From assembly GCA_964566025.1 (NCBI GenBank), contig CAZMHF010000017.1, positions 1 to 38,368 on the forward strand: a stretch of 38,368 nt of DNA, read 5' to 3'. The notes below the pieces were generated by a model that was not told where the DNA came from, ran no database searches, and was given only the letters and a program-made list of their open reading frames with translations. The translations under genes and the position numbers were made by a program. Positions 1 to 8,712 of this stretch are shown one piece after another; the stretch's first letter is position 1; every line of letters starts with the position of its first letter. The stretch is from RGIG8306 sp964566025. GTDB lineage: Bacteria; Bacillota; Clostridia; Lachnospirales; Lachnospiraceae.

Positions 1-328
1 CACCAATATTCTTCGCATAAACAGGATCAAGTGCATGCTCTGCATCAATAAATCCAGCAATACCACCTAACTTCTGCGCCTCTGCTACGATATGTAAGGC
101 TACAGTTGTCTTACCACTTGACTCTGGGCCATAAATCTCAATAATACGTCCCTTAGGAACACCACCGAGTCCAAGTGCTACGTCAAGTCCCAATGAACCT
201 GTCGGTATCGTCTCAATATTCATCTTCGCCGCTGGATCACCTAACTTCATCACAGAACCTTTTCCGTAGGCTTTTTCAATATGTGCAATGGCCGCTTGAA
301 TCGCTGCTTGTTTTTCTTTGTTGTCCAA
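1..328 (-). CDS. recA: RecA recombinase, N-terminal part (runs off the window edge)
   Basis: RecA is the ATP-dependent strand-exchange protein of homologous recombination and the co-protease that triggers LexA self-cleavage. About 109 N-terminal residues are present. They include the Walker A motif GPESSGKTT, the preceding GGVPKGRIIEIYG strand and the FIDAEHALDP segment, all typical of RecA. The start is best placed at a TTG codon at 328: it opens with LDNKEKQAAIQAAI (initiator read as Met) and sits eight bases downstream of a GGGAGG ribosome site, and no ATG fits. The rest of the gene lies beyond position 1. Its promoter carries LexA boxes, as expected for an SOS gene. The identification is firm from the sequence alone. 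Confidence 0.96.
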   Translation of the reverse strand, partial: MDNKEKQAAIQAAIAHIEKAYGKGSVMKLGDPAAKMNIETIPTGSLGLDVALGLGGVPKGRIIEIYGPESSGKTTVALHIVAEAQKLGGIAGFIDAEHALDPVYAKNIG

Positions 329-341
329 TTTGAATCCCTCC

Positions 342-397
342 CAAACATTTGTTCGCTTTAATATGATAATAGTACATCTGTTCGATTGTCTTGTCAA
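342..397 (-). promoter_or_regulatory. recA promoter with two LexA (SOS) boxes
   Basis: On the minus strand a TTGACA -35 box (397-392) is followed after 17 bases by TACTAT (374-369). Two sites resemble the Gram-positive LexA/DinR consensus CGAAC-N4-GTTCG. CGAACAAATGTTTG (355-342) is a close match lying between the start of transcription and the ribosome site. CGAACAGATGTACT (384-371) has one perfect half and overlaps the -10 region. A LexA dimer on either site would block initiation or early elongation, so recA is probably derepressed by DNA damage. Binding is inferred from the motif. Confidence 0.85.
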
Positions 398-422
398 GTA
401 CTTTTCAATAACTTTTTAAAAT

Positions 423-757
423 GGAGTAAAGCGATAAGCCGGGTTCTGTCTTGAATGATCATCTATCTAGATTTATCGTCACCGATAAATTCAAGCGACC
501 TACCTGAAACTAAGCGGGCAGCCTAATCGTTTCTATCTGGTCTTGCTTCGGATGGGGTTTACATGTGCCCGTTTTGTTACCAATACGGCGGTAGTCTCTT
601 ACACTGCCATTCCACCCTTACCGATTTTCGTCGGCGGTATATTTCTGTTGCACTGTCCTTAGAGTCACCTCCACCAGACGTTATCTGGCATCCTGCCCTA
701 TGAAGCCCGGACTTTCCTCACTCGGATAATTCCGACCGCGATCATTTGCTTTACTCC
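423..757 (-). ncRNA. rnpB: RNase P RNA, bacterial type A
   Basis: This is the catalytic RNA of RNase P, which trims the 5' leader from pre-tRNAs. On the minus strand the hallmark GAGGAAAGTCCGGGC near the 5' end leads into CATAGGGCAGGATGCC, and the transcript ends with AGAACCCGGCTTATCGC. Helix P1 is a perfect 10-bp pairing of 748-757 with 423-432. Segments such as CAGTGCAACAGAAA and TAAGGGTGGAA follow the type-A layout rather than the type-B fold of Bacillus, which agrees with a clostridial host. Length is about 335 nt. The ends are set from P1 and the promoter, so they could be off by a few bases. I see no strong separate terminator before the recA promoter. Confidence 0.95.
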
Positions 758-763
758 TTTCAT

Positions 764-792
764 AGAATAGCATATTTCATAGGCAAAGTAAA
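764..792 (-). promoter_or_regulatory. rnpB promoter
   Basis: Minus strand: TTTACT (792-787), a 17-base spacer, then TATTCT (769-764). The predicted start, seven bases downstream, coincides with the first base of helix P1 at 757, which supports both the promoter and the mapped 5' end of the RNA. Confidence 0.65.
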
Positions 793-804
793 ATGCAAAA
801 CAAG

Positions 805-828
805 AAAAAAGCGACCACAAACGGTCAC
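805..828 (-). terminator. Rho-independent terminator of the nine-gene run
   Basis: Minus-strand hairpin GTGACC / GGTCGC (828-823 with 816-811, one G-U pair, loop of six) followed by a run of six Ts. It lies 28 bases after the stop of the nucleoside kinase gene and ends the long minus-strand gene run before the rnpB promoter. Confidence 0.8.
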
Positions 829-855
829 TTTTTACAAACAACAAAATGGAACTTA

Positions 856-2508
856 TTATATATGAAAACTTCCACCTCCAACAAATTCACGAATAATTGA
901 ATTGGTTGGAATATGGTCTAGCGAAATCCCTAGAAAATAGTCCAAAAACTTCAATAAACGCTTCGCTTCGATGTATTCCTGCGAATCCTTTTCCACGCCA
1001 AACAGCAACGGTTCTGCATATTGCTTCAAAATACTAAGCTCATATACAAGCGCACTATTAAACATCACGTCTGCATGCTCTTGATAAGGAAATATATTTT
1101 TCTCTTCTCCCTTTCGTACATTACTCCACATCGCAATCGTTTGCTGCGCATTATGCCCGCGCGTATTTGCATCTCTTACAATACGGCGAATCAAGCGCCC
1201 ATCCGTTGTCGGAATTCGATTATGTTCATCAATATTTAACTGTGTCAATGCGCTAATATAAATCTTAAAAGCGTTTTCTTTTGGAAAATGCTCATACATT
1301 CGCTCATTTAAGCAATGAATACCTTCGATAACAAGAATATCCTCTTCCCCTAATTGCAAATAGTCACCACGATACTCTCGCTCGCCCTTTAGAAAATTAT
1401 AGACGGGCATTTCAACATTCTCGCCACGAAATAGACGCGACATAATATCCTTAAATAACGATACGTCAACGCTTTCAATATCTTCAAAATTGTAATTGCC
1501 AAACTCATCTTTTGGATTATCAATGCGGTTAACAAAAAAGTTATCTAATGGAATGGGGTGAGGCTTTAGCCCATGCGCACGAAGCTGAATGGATAATCGA
1601 TGAGAAAAAGTTGTCTTTCCTGACGAAGACGGCCCAGCGATTAATATCATTTTGGTATCGCCATTTTCCACAATCTTTGATGCAATATCCCATATTTTTT
1701 GCTCCTGCCATGCTTCCTGCACCATCATAAGCTCGCCAATACTTCCGTCCACAATTCGCTCATTCAAATCACCGACGGTTGAGACATTCATCTTCTTTGA
1801 CCACTTTGCTGATTCCTTTAAAACCTTATAAAGCTTATGCTGTGGATTAAAAGGCAACACTTCCTTCGGATGCTTCCTATCTGGCATTTGTAGTACTAGG
1901 CCATTGTCATATAAATATAGCTCAAAGTATTTTATGTAACCCGTTGAAGGCACCATGTAGCTATAAAAATAATCTTCAAAGTTTTCGATATTGTATATGT
2001 TAACGCGAGAAACACGGCGGAAATTAAACAACTTTTCCTTATCGTACATGCGATGTTGGTGAAACAATTCAATCGCTTTTTCTGTATGAACTGATTTTTT
2101 ATCAATTGGCAAATCCATTAACACAAGCTCTCTCATACGCACACGTACTTTTGAAAGAAGCTCCTCATCAAGCACAAAATCACCCTCAGGCAAAATAAAA
2201 TACCCCTTGCTAAGCGAAAATTGCACCTCAACCTTTTCGATTTTATCATTGTCCAAAACATCATAAAATGCTTTCAAAAATAAAAATGTCGCGCTTCTAC
2301 GATACGTGAGCATACCGACTGCTTGATTGGCCGTAATAAACTCTAATACCTCTCCGTCACTTGCCTTTTTATGCAACTCACATAACAATTGATTAGCTGT
2401 TACAAGCAAAATATCATATGCATATTGTTTCTTTACTAAATTCGCAATATCCAAATATGTCGCTCCATCATTTACGTCTATTGCTTTGTTATTAACGATA
2501 ACTCTCAA
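856..2508 (-). CDS. TGS-domain nucleoside (uridine-type) kinase
   Basis: This is a 550-residue fusion found in many Clostridia. The N-terminal 60 or so residues form a TGS domain as in threonyl-tRNA synthetase. A ThrRS-like second domain follows, and a uridine kinase/phosphoribulokinase domain starts near residue 285 with P-loop AGPSSSGKTTF, then PIPLDNFF (substrate loop) and VIEGIHCLNE. It probably phosphorylates a nucleoside or related small molecule; the substrate and the role of the RNA-binding-like N-terminus are unknown. The start is a TTG at 2508, overlapping the trmK stop by four bases (TTGA) with AGGAGG upstream, so translation is likely coupled to trmK. It is the last gene of the run and is followed by a terminator. 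Confidence 0.85.
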   Translation of the reverse strand: MRVIVNNKAIDVNDGATYLDIANLVKKQYAYDILLVTANQLLCELHKKASDGEVLEFITANQAVGMLTYRRSATFLFLKAFYDVLDNDKIEKVEVQFSLSKGYFILPEGDFVLDEELLSKVRVRMRELVLMDLPIDKKSVHTEKAIELFHQHRMYDKEKLFNFRRVSRVNIYNIENFEDYFYSYMVPSTGYIKYFELYLYDNGLVLQMPDRKHPKEVLPFNPQHKLYKVLKESAKWSKKMNVSTVGDLNERIVDGSIGELMMVQEAWQEQKIWDIASKIVENGDTKMILIAGPSSSGKTTFSHRLSIQLRAHGLKPHPIPLDNFFVNRIDNPKDEFGNYNFEDIESVDVSLFKDIMSRLFRGENVEMPVYNFLKGEREYRGDYLQLGEEDILVIEGIHCLNERMYEHFPKENAFKIYISALTQLNIDEHNRIPTTDGRLIRRIVRDANTRGHNAQQTIAMWSNVRKGEEKNIFPYQEHADVMFNSALVYELSILKQYAEPLLFGVEKDSQEYIEAKRLLKFLDYFLGISLDHIPTNSIIREFVGGGSFHI

Positions 2509-3245
2509 TCTGTCCTCCTAAAAAATTCTTCTATAAATACTAATTCCTCTGCTAATTCATGTTTCCTTGTCGTCATTTTCGCTAAGCGCTCTTGGTCTAC
2601 CAACGCATTGCTTAACAACGAAATCATTTCTTCTTGTACGTGAATATAAGCACGCAATAATTTGTTTTGCTCTGAACGAATAAAATGATTTCTAATTCCC
2701 TCGTCCCCTTTTTCAATCATTCTACCAAATTGATATTCCATTGGCGAATATAGTGTCTGCTCATTCCCTCGTTTCGCCTTTATAATTGTATAAAATTTAT
2801 CTTCCTCATAAATCATACGTTCCTTTGTGATACAAAATCCATTTTCAAGAACATATTTTCGCACACAACCAATATCCGATTGTGGACTTAAAATCACTTC
2901 ATGACAGGATTGCCACACATCGTAGCCCTTTTCGAGAATTTGCTTAATCAGCAAGCCTCCCATACCACAAATCACAATACTTTCTACCTCATGTGGCATA
3001 AGCTTATCGAGTCCGTCGCTTAGACGATACTCCACGCCCTCTACGCCCTTTTTTTCAAAATTGCGCTTCGCTTTTTCCAATGGCCCTTTATTAATGTCCA
3101 TCGCAATCGCCGATGGAATATAGCCATTTTCCAACAAAAACAACGGCACAAATCCATGATCTGTTCCCACATCTGCTACCGTATTTCCCATTGTGACCAT
3201 TTTAGCAATTGCTTGTAAGCGATTCGATAATACTGTTTTTTTCAT
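2505..3245 (-). CDS. trmK: tRNA (adenine(22)-N(1))-methyltransferase
   Basis: TrmK methylates N1 of A22 in the D-arm of tRNA using S-adenosylmethionine. The 246-residue protein has a Rossmann methyltransferase motif VADVGTDHGFVP near residue 23, AIAMDINKGPLEKA (adenosine-binding acidic residue), the catalytic-type segment VICGMGGLLI, and a C-terminal helical region. Length and motif order fit the YqfN/TrmK family. It sits five bases after dnaG, whereas many Firmicutes have the sigma factor gene sigA between the two. The ribosome site is weak (GAAAGAAT), so it may depend on coupling from dnaG. The assignment is good on motifs and neighbours. Confidence 0.9.
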   Translation of the reverse strand: MKKTVLSNRLQAIAKMVTMGNTVADVGTDHGFVPLFLLENGYIPSAIAMDINKGPLEKAKRNFEKKGVEGVEYRLSDGLDKLMPHEVESIVICGMGGLLIKQILEKGYDVWQSCHEVILSPQSDIGCVRKYVLENGFCITKERMIYEEDKFYTIIKAKRGNEQTLYSPMEYQFGRMIEKGDEGIRNHFIRSEQNKLLRAYIHVQEEMISLLSNALVDQERLAKMTTRKHELAEELVFIEEFFRRTD

Positions 3246-3250
3246 CGTAA

Positions 3251-5047
3251 TTATTCTTTCGTATGTAACAAATAAGGGACTTCCTTGCTATCACATTCTT
3301 TTATTTGTTGAGCTATGGCTTGCAATTCATTTATATTCGTCACCTTGCTCGCCTTTTTCTCTAAGCTAGCTTTTCGAATTCTTCGAATGGTATCCGAAAA
3401 AACCTTTTCCTTTTCTTCTTTTGACAATTCGCTAATTGGCACTAATTCGCCCTCGGAATTCTTTACTTTTGCATTGAAGGCACTTGCCGCTTCTGTGTAC
3501 TCCTCTTCGCTTTCAATAAACGCATTTAGAATCTTTCCAGGATTGATTAGCTCCTCTTTCTCCCCCCATATCAATGTCGCAATTTTCTGACAAATCGGAT
3601 GGGTAAAATCCTCTGGCTCAATATAGCGCTTCACACTTTCTATCACAGATTTTTCTTCTCCCATCCATGTTAGAATCACTTGTTCTAATACTTTTGTTCC
3701 ATCTTGTGATTTTGTTTTCTTTAAGCTCTTCGGTTTTTCATAAGCGGACACTTGCGTATCAAGCGAACGACTAAGCTTTACAATCATGCTCTTTAAGTTG
3801 GCTCGATCAATTTGATATGTCTTGCAAACACTTTCGATATATGCATCTCTCTCTAACGCCTCTTCAAAATTCAATAAACGCCTTGCCACTTCTTGATAGA
3901 AGCTCGCTTTGTTGGCAGGCTGTGTCATATCTGCTTCTTCGTATAATGTCCGAATTTCAAACATAAAACTATCTTCTGCTTCATCAATTCTTTTTTGGTA
4001 GGCCTCAGCACCTTCATGCTTAATAAAATCATCTGGATCCTTGTATGGATTCATATTGAGAACACGGGCTTGTAAGCCGATTTCTCTTAAAATGGCTAAC
4101 GAGCGTATCGCTGCTTTGATACCTGCCTTATCGCCATCAAATGAAAGAATTACCTTCTTCGTATAGCGCCTTAAAATAACGCCATGACCTGCCGTAAAGG
4201 CTGTTCCAAGTGAGGCAATCGCATTGGTAAAGCCTGCTTGATGAAGAGCAATCACGTCCATATAACCTTCACAAATAATAAAATAGTCTTTTCGTGTTTT
4301 TCGCGCAATATGAAGCCCATATAAATTTTTACTTTTATCAAATAGCTTTGTCTCTGGTGAATTTAAGTACTTTGGTTCGCCATCACCCATCACACGCCCA
4401 CCAAATCCAATGACCTTTCCATTGGCATCTAAAATAGGGAACATGACACGATTCCAAAAACGATCATAGGCACCTCGCTCATCAATTTTGACAAGACCTG
4501 AATCTTTGATTTGACCATCGGTATAGTTGTATTTTTTTAATAGTTGATAAATATTTTTTCCGCCCATTGGTGAAAAGCCAAGACCAAATTGATTGATGAT
4601 CTCATCCGTTAATCCTCTATTTTTCAGATAACGCATCGCATTTTCGCCGTTTGGCGTACGCAAATAACTATAAAAAGCTTTTGCGGCAATCTTATTCATC
4701 TCACGTAAATTTTCGATTTCGTTAAATTTTCTTTTTTCCTCTTCAGAATACACTTGTTCTGCCAAAGAAATCCCCGCTTGAGAAGCTAACTGCTTTAGTG
4801 CCTCTCGAAAGGTAAGATTTTCGTATTGCATCAAAAAAGAAAACACATTTCCACCAACACCACATCCAAAGCAATAAAACATCTGCTTCGGCTCCGAAAC
4901 AGAAAAAGAGGGGGTTTTCTCGTTGTGAAATGGGCATAGTCCTTGATATGAGCTTCCTTTTTTCTTTAGGTTTACATATTGCGAAACAATATTGACAATA
5001 TTGCTTCGTGTGCGCACCTCTTCTACGATTTCTTCGTTGTAAAACAT
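3251..5047 (-). CDS. dnaG: DNA primase
   Basis: DnaG makes the RNA primers for DNA replication. At 598 residues it has the full domain set. The N-terminal CHC2 zinc ribbon shows CPFHNEKTPSF and FYCFGCGVGG (ligands C, H, C, C). The catalytic core carries ICEGYMDVIALHQAG and SFDGDKAGIKAA, the acidic residues of the TOPRIM fold. A C-terminal helical region should bind the DnaB helicase. The start at 5047 has GAGGAG five bases upstream. The gene follows the dNTPase gene after about 22 bases and precedes trmK by five bases, a familiar replication/tRNA cluster in Firmicutes. Confidence 0.97.
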   Translation of the reverse strand: MFYNEEIVEEVRTRSNIVNIVSQYVNLKKKGSSYQGLCPFHNEKTPSFSVSEPKQMFYCFGCGVGGNVFSFLMQYENLTFREALKQLASQAGISLAEQVYSEEEKRKFNEIENLREMNKIAAKAFYSYLRTPNGENAMRYLKNRGLTDEIINQFGLGFSPMGGKNIYQLLKKYNYTDGQIKDSGLVKIDERGAYDRFWNRVMFPILDANGKVIGFGGRVMGDGEPKYLNSPETKLFDKSKNLYGLHIARKTRKDYFIICEGYMDVIALHQAGFTNAIASLGTAFTAGHGVILRRYTKKVILSFDGDKAGIKAAIRSLAILREIGLQARVLNMNPYKDPDDFIKHEGAEAYQKRIDEAEDSFMFEIRTLYEEADMTQPANKASFYQEVARRLLNFEEALERDAYIESVCKTYQIDRANLKSMIVKLSRSLDTQVSAYEKPKSLKKTKSQDGTKVLEQVILTWMGEEKSVIESVKRYIEPEDFTHPICQKIATLIWGEKEELINPGKILNAFIESEEEYTEAASAFNAKVKNSEGELVPISELSKEEKEKVFSDTIRRIRKASLEKKASKVTNINELQAIAQQIKECDSKEVPYLLHTKE

Positions 5048-5069
5048 AGCGACTCCTCTTGCAATACCT

Positions 5070-6095
5070 TTACTTTTTCTTCCCCCACCGTTGTGGAATA
5101 AATAAATCCTGATACACCTCTACGGCGTAATTGTCTGTCATACCCGCAATATAATCGCAAACAACGACTGCTTTTGCGCTTTGACTTTCATCTTTTATCC
5201 CTTTTCGATACTCCTCTGGAAGTTGGCTTATATGTTCAATATAATACGTAAATAATGAATCAATCATTTTTTGCGCTTTTTGTTCTTCCGCCTTTACGAT
5301 AGGATTTTTATATACTTGTTCAAACATAAAATAACGAAGGCCACTCATAGCTTTCGCCATATCGGGCGATTGAATAATTTGATTTTGATCCATGCTATTT
5401 TTTATTATATCATGAATTAATCGATCTAGTCTATCCTTTACGGAAGTTCCTAAAATGGTTGTGTATTCATTAGGCAACATCTCTTCTGTCAAGACCATAG
5501 CACGAATGGCATCATCGATATCATGGTTTATATAAGCGATTTTATCACTTAATCGCACAACCTGCCCTTCTAGTGTAGATGGCATTTGGTCGGTACCATG
5601 ATTCAAAATTCCGTCACGCACCTCCCATGTCAGATTTAACCCCTCACCATTTCTCTCGATCATCTCAACAACCCGAACACTTTGCTTATTGTGTTCAAAA
5701 GAAAGACCGTATTGTTTCATTTTTTCATTCAAAATCCACTCACCTGAATGGCCATATGGTGTATGCCCTAAATCATGCCCAAGACAAATCGCTTCTACCA
5801 AATCTTCATTTAATCCAAGCGCTTTTGCAATCGTTCTGGCAATTTGTGAAACCTCTAGTGTGTGCGTTAGGCGAGTTCGATAATGGTCTCCCTCTGGCGC
5901 AAGAAAAACTTGCGTTTTATGTTTTAGTCTGCGAAAAGATTTGCAATGTATAATACGATCTCTATCACGTTGATAAACCGTTCTTATATCACATGGCGCT
6001 TCATCCTTTTCTCTACCTTTTGAAAACATACTACGCTTTGCATAAGGACTTAAATTTTCGTTTTCCATTTGCTCAATTTTCTCACGAACAATCAT
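5070..6095 (-). CDS. dgt: HD-domain deoxyguanosinetriphosphate triphosphohydrolase-like protein
   Basis: Members hydrolyse dNTPs to the nucleoside and triphosphate and help set the dNTP pool. The HD metal site is visible: RLTHTLEVSQ (His), then CLGHDLGHTPYGHSGE (HD pair) and a later Asp in LSDKIAYINHDIDD. CKSFRRLKHKTQVF is the usual substrate-binding region. I chose the ATG at 6095 (MIVREKIEQM, 341 residues) because GAAGGAG lies just upstream. An earlier in-frame ATG at 6137 would overlap the stop of the preceding lipoprotein gene and has no ribosome site of its own. The true substrate could be any dNTP. Position ahead of dnaG is typical in Clostridia. Confidence 0.88.
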   Translation of the reverse strand: MIVREKIEQMENENLSPYAKRSMFSKGREKDEAPCDIRTVYQRDRDRIIHCKSFRRLKHKTQVFLAPEGDHYRTRLTHTLEVSQIARTIAKALGLNEDLVEAICLGHDLGHTPYGHSGEWILNEKMKQYGLSFEHNKQSVRVVEMIERNGEGLNLTWEVRDGILNHGTDQMPSTLEGQVVRLSDKIAYINHDIDDAIRAMVLTEEMLPNEYTTILGTSVKDRLDRLIHDIIKNSMDQNQIIQSPDMAKAMSGLRYFMFEQVYKNPIVKAEEQKAQKMIDSLFTYYIEHISQLPEEYRKGIKDESQSAKAVVVCDYIAGMTDNYAVEVYQDLFIPQRWGKKK

Positions 6096-6136
6096 TTTCA
6101 CTCCTTCTGTATTAAGGTTAAGTAACTTTTCTTGCA

Positions 6137-7045
6137 CTACAATTTTGATGGTGCCAATATTTTGAGAATCGCAAAACTTCCGTTTTCTTCTCCCACATCG
6201 ATAATGACATTGACAAATCCATTTTCAATGTAAAAATCCTTTTCGTGATTGAGATCAAAACGCACAGATGGGAAGTTCTCGTAAATATACGCCAAATCTT
6301 CATTTGAATAAATATTTTGAATTTGGTTTGGATTTTCGACAAACTCATATGCGCCGCTTGAAATCGCTTGCGTAACCACATCCATACCAATCGCTTCTTC
6401 GATATTGATAGCTTTACCTGTTGTGCGCTCCATCGTAAAACCATAGCGAATAACCGTAACACGATCCTTTTCATATGGCTCATATCGTCCATTCTTACGA
6501 TCCTCGTCTGTCAATGGTCTTGTCGATGTTCCTTGAAATATATATGAAATCACATCATCTTGTTTGGTAAGTCTTGTATCAATATTCATACGGAAATTTT
6601 CAAGAACATAGTAGTTTCCGTAGTTCAAAAGAGCACCTGGTGCTAAGCATTCATCATTTAGATACTTCATTTGCGCGGCATCTTTTACAATAATAACGGG
6701 TAATTTAATGCGTACATCTAAATTCTCAGTTTCAGAAATATTGGCATAATCACGAAATTCCAACTTATAGTCGTCCCATACTTTTTGAGGTGGCGCTGTT
6801 GGTGTGGCGGTTGATTCTTGTGTGGTTGACTCTTGCGCCGTTGGCTCCTGTGTGGTCGGCTCTTGTGTCGTTGGTTCTTGTGTTGTCGCCTCTGTTGTTG
6901 ATTCTTTTGTTGTTGGTGCGTTAGTTGTTTGCTCATTTGTTGTAGGTGCGCTAGTTGTTGGTTGCTTTTTATCGCTAGAACATCCGCCCATCAATACAAG
7001 CATTGCCAAAACAAGTGCTATCCCCTGCATTTTTTTATTGTGCAT
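6137..7045 (-). CDS. Putative lipoprotein with Thr/Gln/Pro-rich linker
   Basis: The 302-residue product starts with a basic tip and a hydrophobic segment ending at a lipobox-like MGGC (Cys near residue 22), so it is probably a membrane-anchored lipoprotein. Residues 28-85 are a low-complexity linker of TTQEP/TTNE type repeats, which would span the cell wall. The rest is a globular domain of about 210 residues that recalls DUF3298/RsiV-type extracellular domains (FTMERTTGKAINIEEAI), but that link is weak. No catalytic residues are recognised. The ribosome site AGGAGG is strong. It sits between the Fe-S genes and dgt without an obvious functional connection. Confidence 0.75.
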   Translation of the reverse strand: MHNKKMQGIALVLAMLVLMGGCSSDKKQPTTSAPTTNEQTTNAPTTKESTTEATTQEPTTQEPTTQEPTAQESTTQESTATPTAPPQKVWDDYKLEFRDYANISETENLDVRIKLPVIIVKDAAQMKYLNDECLAPGALLNYGNYYVLENFRMNIDTRLTKQDDVISYIFQGTSTRPLTDEDRKNGRYEPYEKDRVTVIRYGFTMERTTGKAINIEEAIGMDVVTQAISSGAYEFVENPNQIQNIYSNEDLAYIYENFPSVRFDLNHEKDFYIENGFVNVIIDVGEENGSFAILKILAPSKL

Positions 7046-7053
7046 ATTCCCTC

Positions 7054-7971
7054 CTATTTCAAAAATCCATTAACAATTTTCTCTTCTGCCTCTTCTTGTG
7101 TGAGACCAAGCGTCATCAATTTGATAATTTGCTCCCCTGCTATTTTTCCAATAGCTGCCTCATGAATCAAAGAGGCATCCATATGATTGGCTGTTATTTC
7201 TGGTACAGCGCTGATTTTTGCACGATCCATAATAATCGCATCGCACTCTGTATGTGCTGTACAGCTTTCATTTCCCTCTACCTTGCTAATAAAGCGTTGT
7301 GTTGAATCATCTTTTGCCACAGAACGAGAAACAATATGAGCACCCGAATTTTCTCCATCCAATGTCACATCAAATGCAGAAATGGCGTTTTGTTTACCAT
7401 GTGTCAATAGTTTTTCACGAACCACTAATTTCGCATCCGCATCTAGCTTTGCAATCGTCATTCGCTCTGTTGAATCCACGCCCTTTAGTTGCGTCATCTC
7501 CATCTCCATATAGCTGCCTTTTTTCATGTACACTTCTGTTGTTGGATTCATCACACGCTCGCCTATGCCATCGCCCTCTCCAACATGCTTCTCCACATAA
7601 CGAACCTTCGCATTTTTTTCAAGGTAAAAACGATGAACACCATCGTGCTTCGCTTCTTGATCTCCATTGTTATGGATGCCACATCCCGCTATGATGGTCA
7701 CATCACTATCTTCGCCGATAAAAAAATCATTGTACACTATCTCTTGTAAGCCTGTTTGGCTAATCACAACTGGGATATAAACACTTTCATTTTTTGTTCC
7801 AGCTTTTATCCTAATGTCAATTCCGCTTTGTTCCGTTTTCGTAATAATATCAATGTTTTTGGTTGTATTTCGCATATAGCCACTACCATCCTTACGGATG
7901 TTATATGCACCTGTCGGTATCGTATGTAGGCCAGCTACTTGCTCTAATAATTGCTTTGTTATCTCATTCAT
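7054..7971 (-). CDS. SufB/SufD-like Fe-S scaffold (SmsB type)
   Basis: This 305-residue protein is a short SufB/SufD-family beta-helix scaffold for building iron-sulfur clusters. The C-terminus is diagnostic: HTECDAIIMD, ISAVPEITANH, LIHEAAIGKIAGEQI and LTQEEAEEKIVNGF correspond to the conserved end of SufB/SufD. It is far shorter than SufB (about 470) and no SufD, SufS or SufU lies beside it. A lone SufB-like plus SufC-like pair matches the minimal SMS (SmsC-SmsB) arrangement described for anaerobes; that placement is my inference. Candidate cluster ligands are the cysteines in NESCTAHTEC. It follows the ATPase gene after ten bases, with AGGAG before the ATG. Confidence 0.85.
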   Translation of the reverse strand: MNEITKQLLEQVAGLHTIPTGAYNIRKDGSGYMRNTTKNIDIITKTEQSGIDIRIKAGTKNESVYIPVVISQTGLQEIVYNDFFIGEDSDVTIIAGCGIHNNGDQEAKHDGVHRFYLEKNAKVRYVEKHVGEGDGIGERVMNPTTEVYMKKGSYMEMEMTQLKGVDSTERMTIAKLDADAKLVVREKLLTHGKQNAISAFDVTLDGENSGAHIVSRSVAKDDSTQRFISKVEGNESCTAHTECDAIIMDRAKISAVPEITANHMDASLIHEAAIGKIAGEQIIKLMTLGLTQEEAEEKIVNGFLK

Positions 7972-7981
7972 CTTTTCTCTC

Positions 7982-8710
7982 CTATCTCTTCAAGCATCCG
8001 CACACTTCTGGAGCGCTCATCGTGTCTAGCAATAATGGCAATACTTCATCTTTTGATCCCTGACTTTTTACCTTACCATCTGCAATCAATATAATACTGT
8101 CCGCACTATTTAAAATTCGCTCTTGATGCGATATAACAATAATTGCTCCATCTTTACGCTCATGCATTTTCTCAAATACACGAATAAGATTCTTAAAGCT
8201 CCACAAATCAATTCCCGCCTCTGGTTCATCAAAAATCGAAATCTTTGTCGAGCGTGCAAGCAATGTAGCGATTTCAATACGCTTACACTCACCGCCTGAT
8301 AATGAAGCATTGACTTCTCTAAAAATATAATCTCTTGCGCACAAACCAACCTCTGATAAGTATTCGCACGCTTGGTCAGTACTCGTTTCCTGTCCAACAG
8401 CCAAGGAAATTAAGTCCTTTACGGTAATTCCCTTAAATCGCACAGGTTGTTGAAATGCAAAGCTAATGCCCTTTTTGGCACGCTCTGAAATGGTAAGCGA
8501 TGTAATGTTCTCGCCATCCAACCAAATCTCGCCTGATGTCGGTGGCGTAATACCTGCAATAATTCGAGCAACCGTTGATTTTCCACTGCCATTTGGCCCT
8601 GTAATCGCTACAAATCCTTGATTCGGAATAACTAAGTTGACATCCTCTAAAATTGTTTTTTTACCGTCTTGGTCATCTACCTTAAATGAAATATTTTTTA
8701 ATTCTAACAT
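7982..8710 (-). CDS. sufC: SufC-like Fe-S assembly ATPase (SmsC type)
   Basis: This cytosolic ABC ATPase powers the SufB-type scaffold encoded next to it. Visible motifs are Walker A GPNGSGKSTVARI, signature LSGGECKRIEIA, Walker B ISIFDEPEAGIDL and the switch His in VISHQER. The FDEPEAGID form is characteristic of SufC. There are no membrane segments. I prefer the ATG at 8710 (MLELKNISF, 242 residues), spaced seven bases from AAGG. A TTG at 8716 overlapping the stop of the PHP gene is too close to the ribosome site. In minimal SMS systems the pair would act as a SmsC2B2 complex; in this window only the gene pair is seen. Confidence 0.9.
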   Translation of the reverse strand: MLELKNISFKVDDQDGKKTILEDVNLVIPNQGFVAITGPNGSGKSTVARIIAGITPPTSGEIWLDGENITSLTISERAKKGISFAFQQPVRFKGITVKDLISLAVGQETSTDQACEYLSEVGLCARDYIFREVNASLSGGECKRIEIATLLARSTKISIFDEPEAGIDLWSFKNLIRVFEKMHERKDGAIIVISHQERILNSADSIILIADGKVKSQGSKDEVLPLLLDTMSAPEVCGCLKR

Positions 8711-8712
8711 AT

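Noticed and set aside
6718..6936. Lys/Gln/His-rich frame inside the lipoprotein gene
   Set aside because: Out-of-frame reading of the Thr-rich linker repeats on the same strand; the real frame has a signal peptide and a strong ribosome site.
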